Part shown: piece by piece, positions 57,640-58,260 of the stretch
Layout: every line of letters begins with the position of its first letter
Position numbering within the stretch: position 1 is the first letter of the stretch
NCBI GenBank assembly: GCA_009928435.1
Contig: JAABNQ010000017.1
Coordinates: 1 to 58,260 of the forward strand
Reading direction: 5' to 3'
Origin: Bacillus sp. HF117_J1_D
Lineage (GTDB): Bacteria; Bacillota; Bacilli; Bacillales; Bacillaceae_C
Length of the DNA stretch: 58,260 nt
Program-made: the position numbers and the translations under genes
Notes under the pieces: model-generated
Told to the model about the DNA's origin: nothing
The model's input: the letters and a program-made list of their open reading frames with translations, nothing else
Databases searched by the model: none

Positions 57640-57925
57640 TGAAGTAAATAAAATCGTTCATGTAAGCGTAAGATTACTCCATGGACGTTTGTGATTCCCA
57701 CGACTAAAGTCGCAAGCCCTAAACCGTTTTTTTACCTCACTTTCACTTATTATTATACCACAAAACGGAATGTTTGTTCGTATTAAAAAACGCATTTTTG
57801 CGAGGTTTTGGCTCTACGAGCAAACAGCAATTCATCTCTCCCGGAATTTTTGGGCTTACGCCCTACTCACAACTCAGAGGGAGTCTTCCTGTCTAAAGGC
57901 TGATCAAGATGAACCGTAAGCCCCT
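57640..57925 (-). other. Structured mobile-element debris, possibly IS200/IS605-type end
   Basis: CGACTTTAGTCG hairpin (near 57700-57715) before GTGGGAATCAC, which resembles the right end/guide RNA region of TnpB-carrying elements. GGGCTTACG (57852-57860) and CGTAAGCCC (57915-57923) form a perfect 9-bp inverted repeat. No TnpB gene is present. Assignment is uncertain; an intron 5' region is an alternative. Confidence 0.3.
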
Positions 57926-57984
57926 AATCAAATAACGCCTATTTTTACGCAGCACCTCTTAGTATGATCCATATATCATCTGAT

Positions 57985-58150
57985 TTCTATGAATATGTCA
58001 AGAAGCTGTTGACGGATTTGCCCACATTGGAAATCCACCAGTGGTCGGAAATTGTGGATTAGTATTTCCCTGCTCCAAAAACATTCAGGCCACTTGTGCC
58101 AAACTAGAGTAATATTTTGGAAATAATCAAAAATGAAAAAAGTTAGGTAA
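57985..58150 (+). pseudogene. Possible degraded transposase C-terminus
   Basis: One frame reads SSDFYEYVKKLLTDLPTLEI, HQWSEIVD, stop, YFPAPKTFRPLVPN, stop. The start resembles the end of IS66-type transposases (Y-x-x-x-L-L-x-x-L-P). Two stops show that it is not functional. Weak call. To the window end (58260) no intact gene is seen. Confidence 0.3.
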
Positions 58151-58260
58151 AACTGCATCGGAATTGGTTTAAGATGGTTAATAACATCAAAAAACAAGAC
58201 CAAATATCACTAGCGTTGCATGAAATTTCCATTCAAAAGTCAAGTGATTTAACTCGTGGA

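Noticed and set aside
57785-57800. Possible LexA box (CGAACAAACATTCCG on the minus strand)
   Set aside because: The right half does not match GTTCG and no gene follows.
57976-58203. 75-codon minus-strand frame near the window end
   Set aside because: Opposite strand gives a better match to a decayed transposase tail; no ribosome site.

Overview
The window looks like a chromosome of a Bacillus-type Firmicute (Bacillaceae): AAGGAGG-type ribosome binding sites, frequent TTG/GTG starts, sigma-A promoters of the TTGACT-17-TATAAT kind, and the gene order ysmB-racE-gerM-rph-rdgB known from Bacillus subtilis. A complete-looking prophage of about 41 kb occupies 9114-50219, followed by a degraded mobile-element region.

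Left flank (1-9090). An intracellular subtilisin-like protease, a small membrane protein and a drug-efflux MFS transporter on the minus strand; then, on the plus strand, a MarR regulator, glutamate racemase, the spore-germination lipoprotein GerM, RNase PH, the house-cleaning NTP pyrophosphatase and a second (14-helix) MFS transporter. A consensus promoter then drives tRNA-Arg(UCU).

Prophage (9114-50219), integrated in the 3' half of tRNA-Arg. The leftward lysogeny arm holds integrase, an ImmA-type metallopeptidase, a lipoprotein, a PH-like-domain protein and a repressor. A divergent control region carries four 15-bp operators, two of them between the -35 and -10 boxes of the two opposing promoters. 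The rightward early arm has small regulators, an antirepressor, a putative annealing protein with a RecB-type nuclease, a replication initiator gene that carries iteron-like repeats, a DnaC-like loader, SSB, RusA, a C5 cytosine methyltransferase and many small proteins. A sigma-like late regulator and a strong promoter precede the late operon: terminase, portal, MuF-type head protein, an accessory slot with a probable Acb2/Tad1-type anti-defence protein, scaffold, a tiny collagen-like protein, capsid, connector, an inserted RHH-repressor/HNH-endonuclease cassette, tail genes with a lambda-type GGGAAAG frameshift, tape measure, Dit, a tail protein with a penicillin-binding-type hydrolase domain whose motifs are in circularly permuted order, Tal, XhlA, holin and amidase. 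The right end has small minus-strand genes and an SOS cassette with two LexA boxes. The phage is a siphovirus by gene content.

Right flank (50220-58260). Sparse and eroded: a DUF4282 membrane protein, an IS21-family element whose istA carries an in-frame ochre stop and starts at a perfect 52-bp palindrome, a nucleotidyltransferase remnant cut by that IS, a candidate structured RNA, a HipA-like kinase/DUF3037 pair, a group II intron remnant with only the reverse-transcriptase tail, and other mobile-element debris.

The most unusual observation is the order of active-site motifs in the tail protein at 43339-44805 (KTG before SxxK and SxN), which implies a circularly permuted or subunit-complemented serine hydrolase on the phage tail tip.
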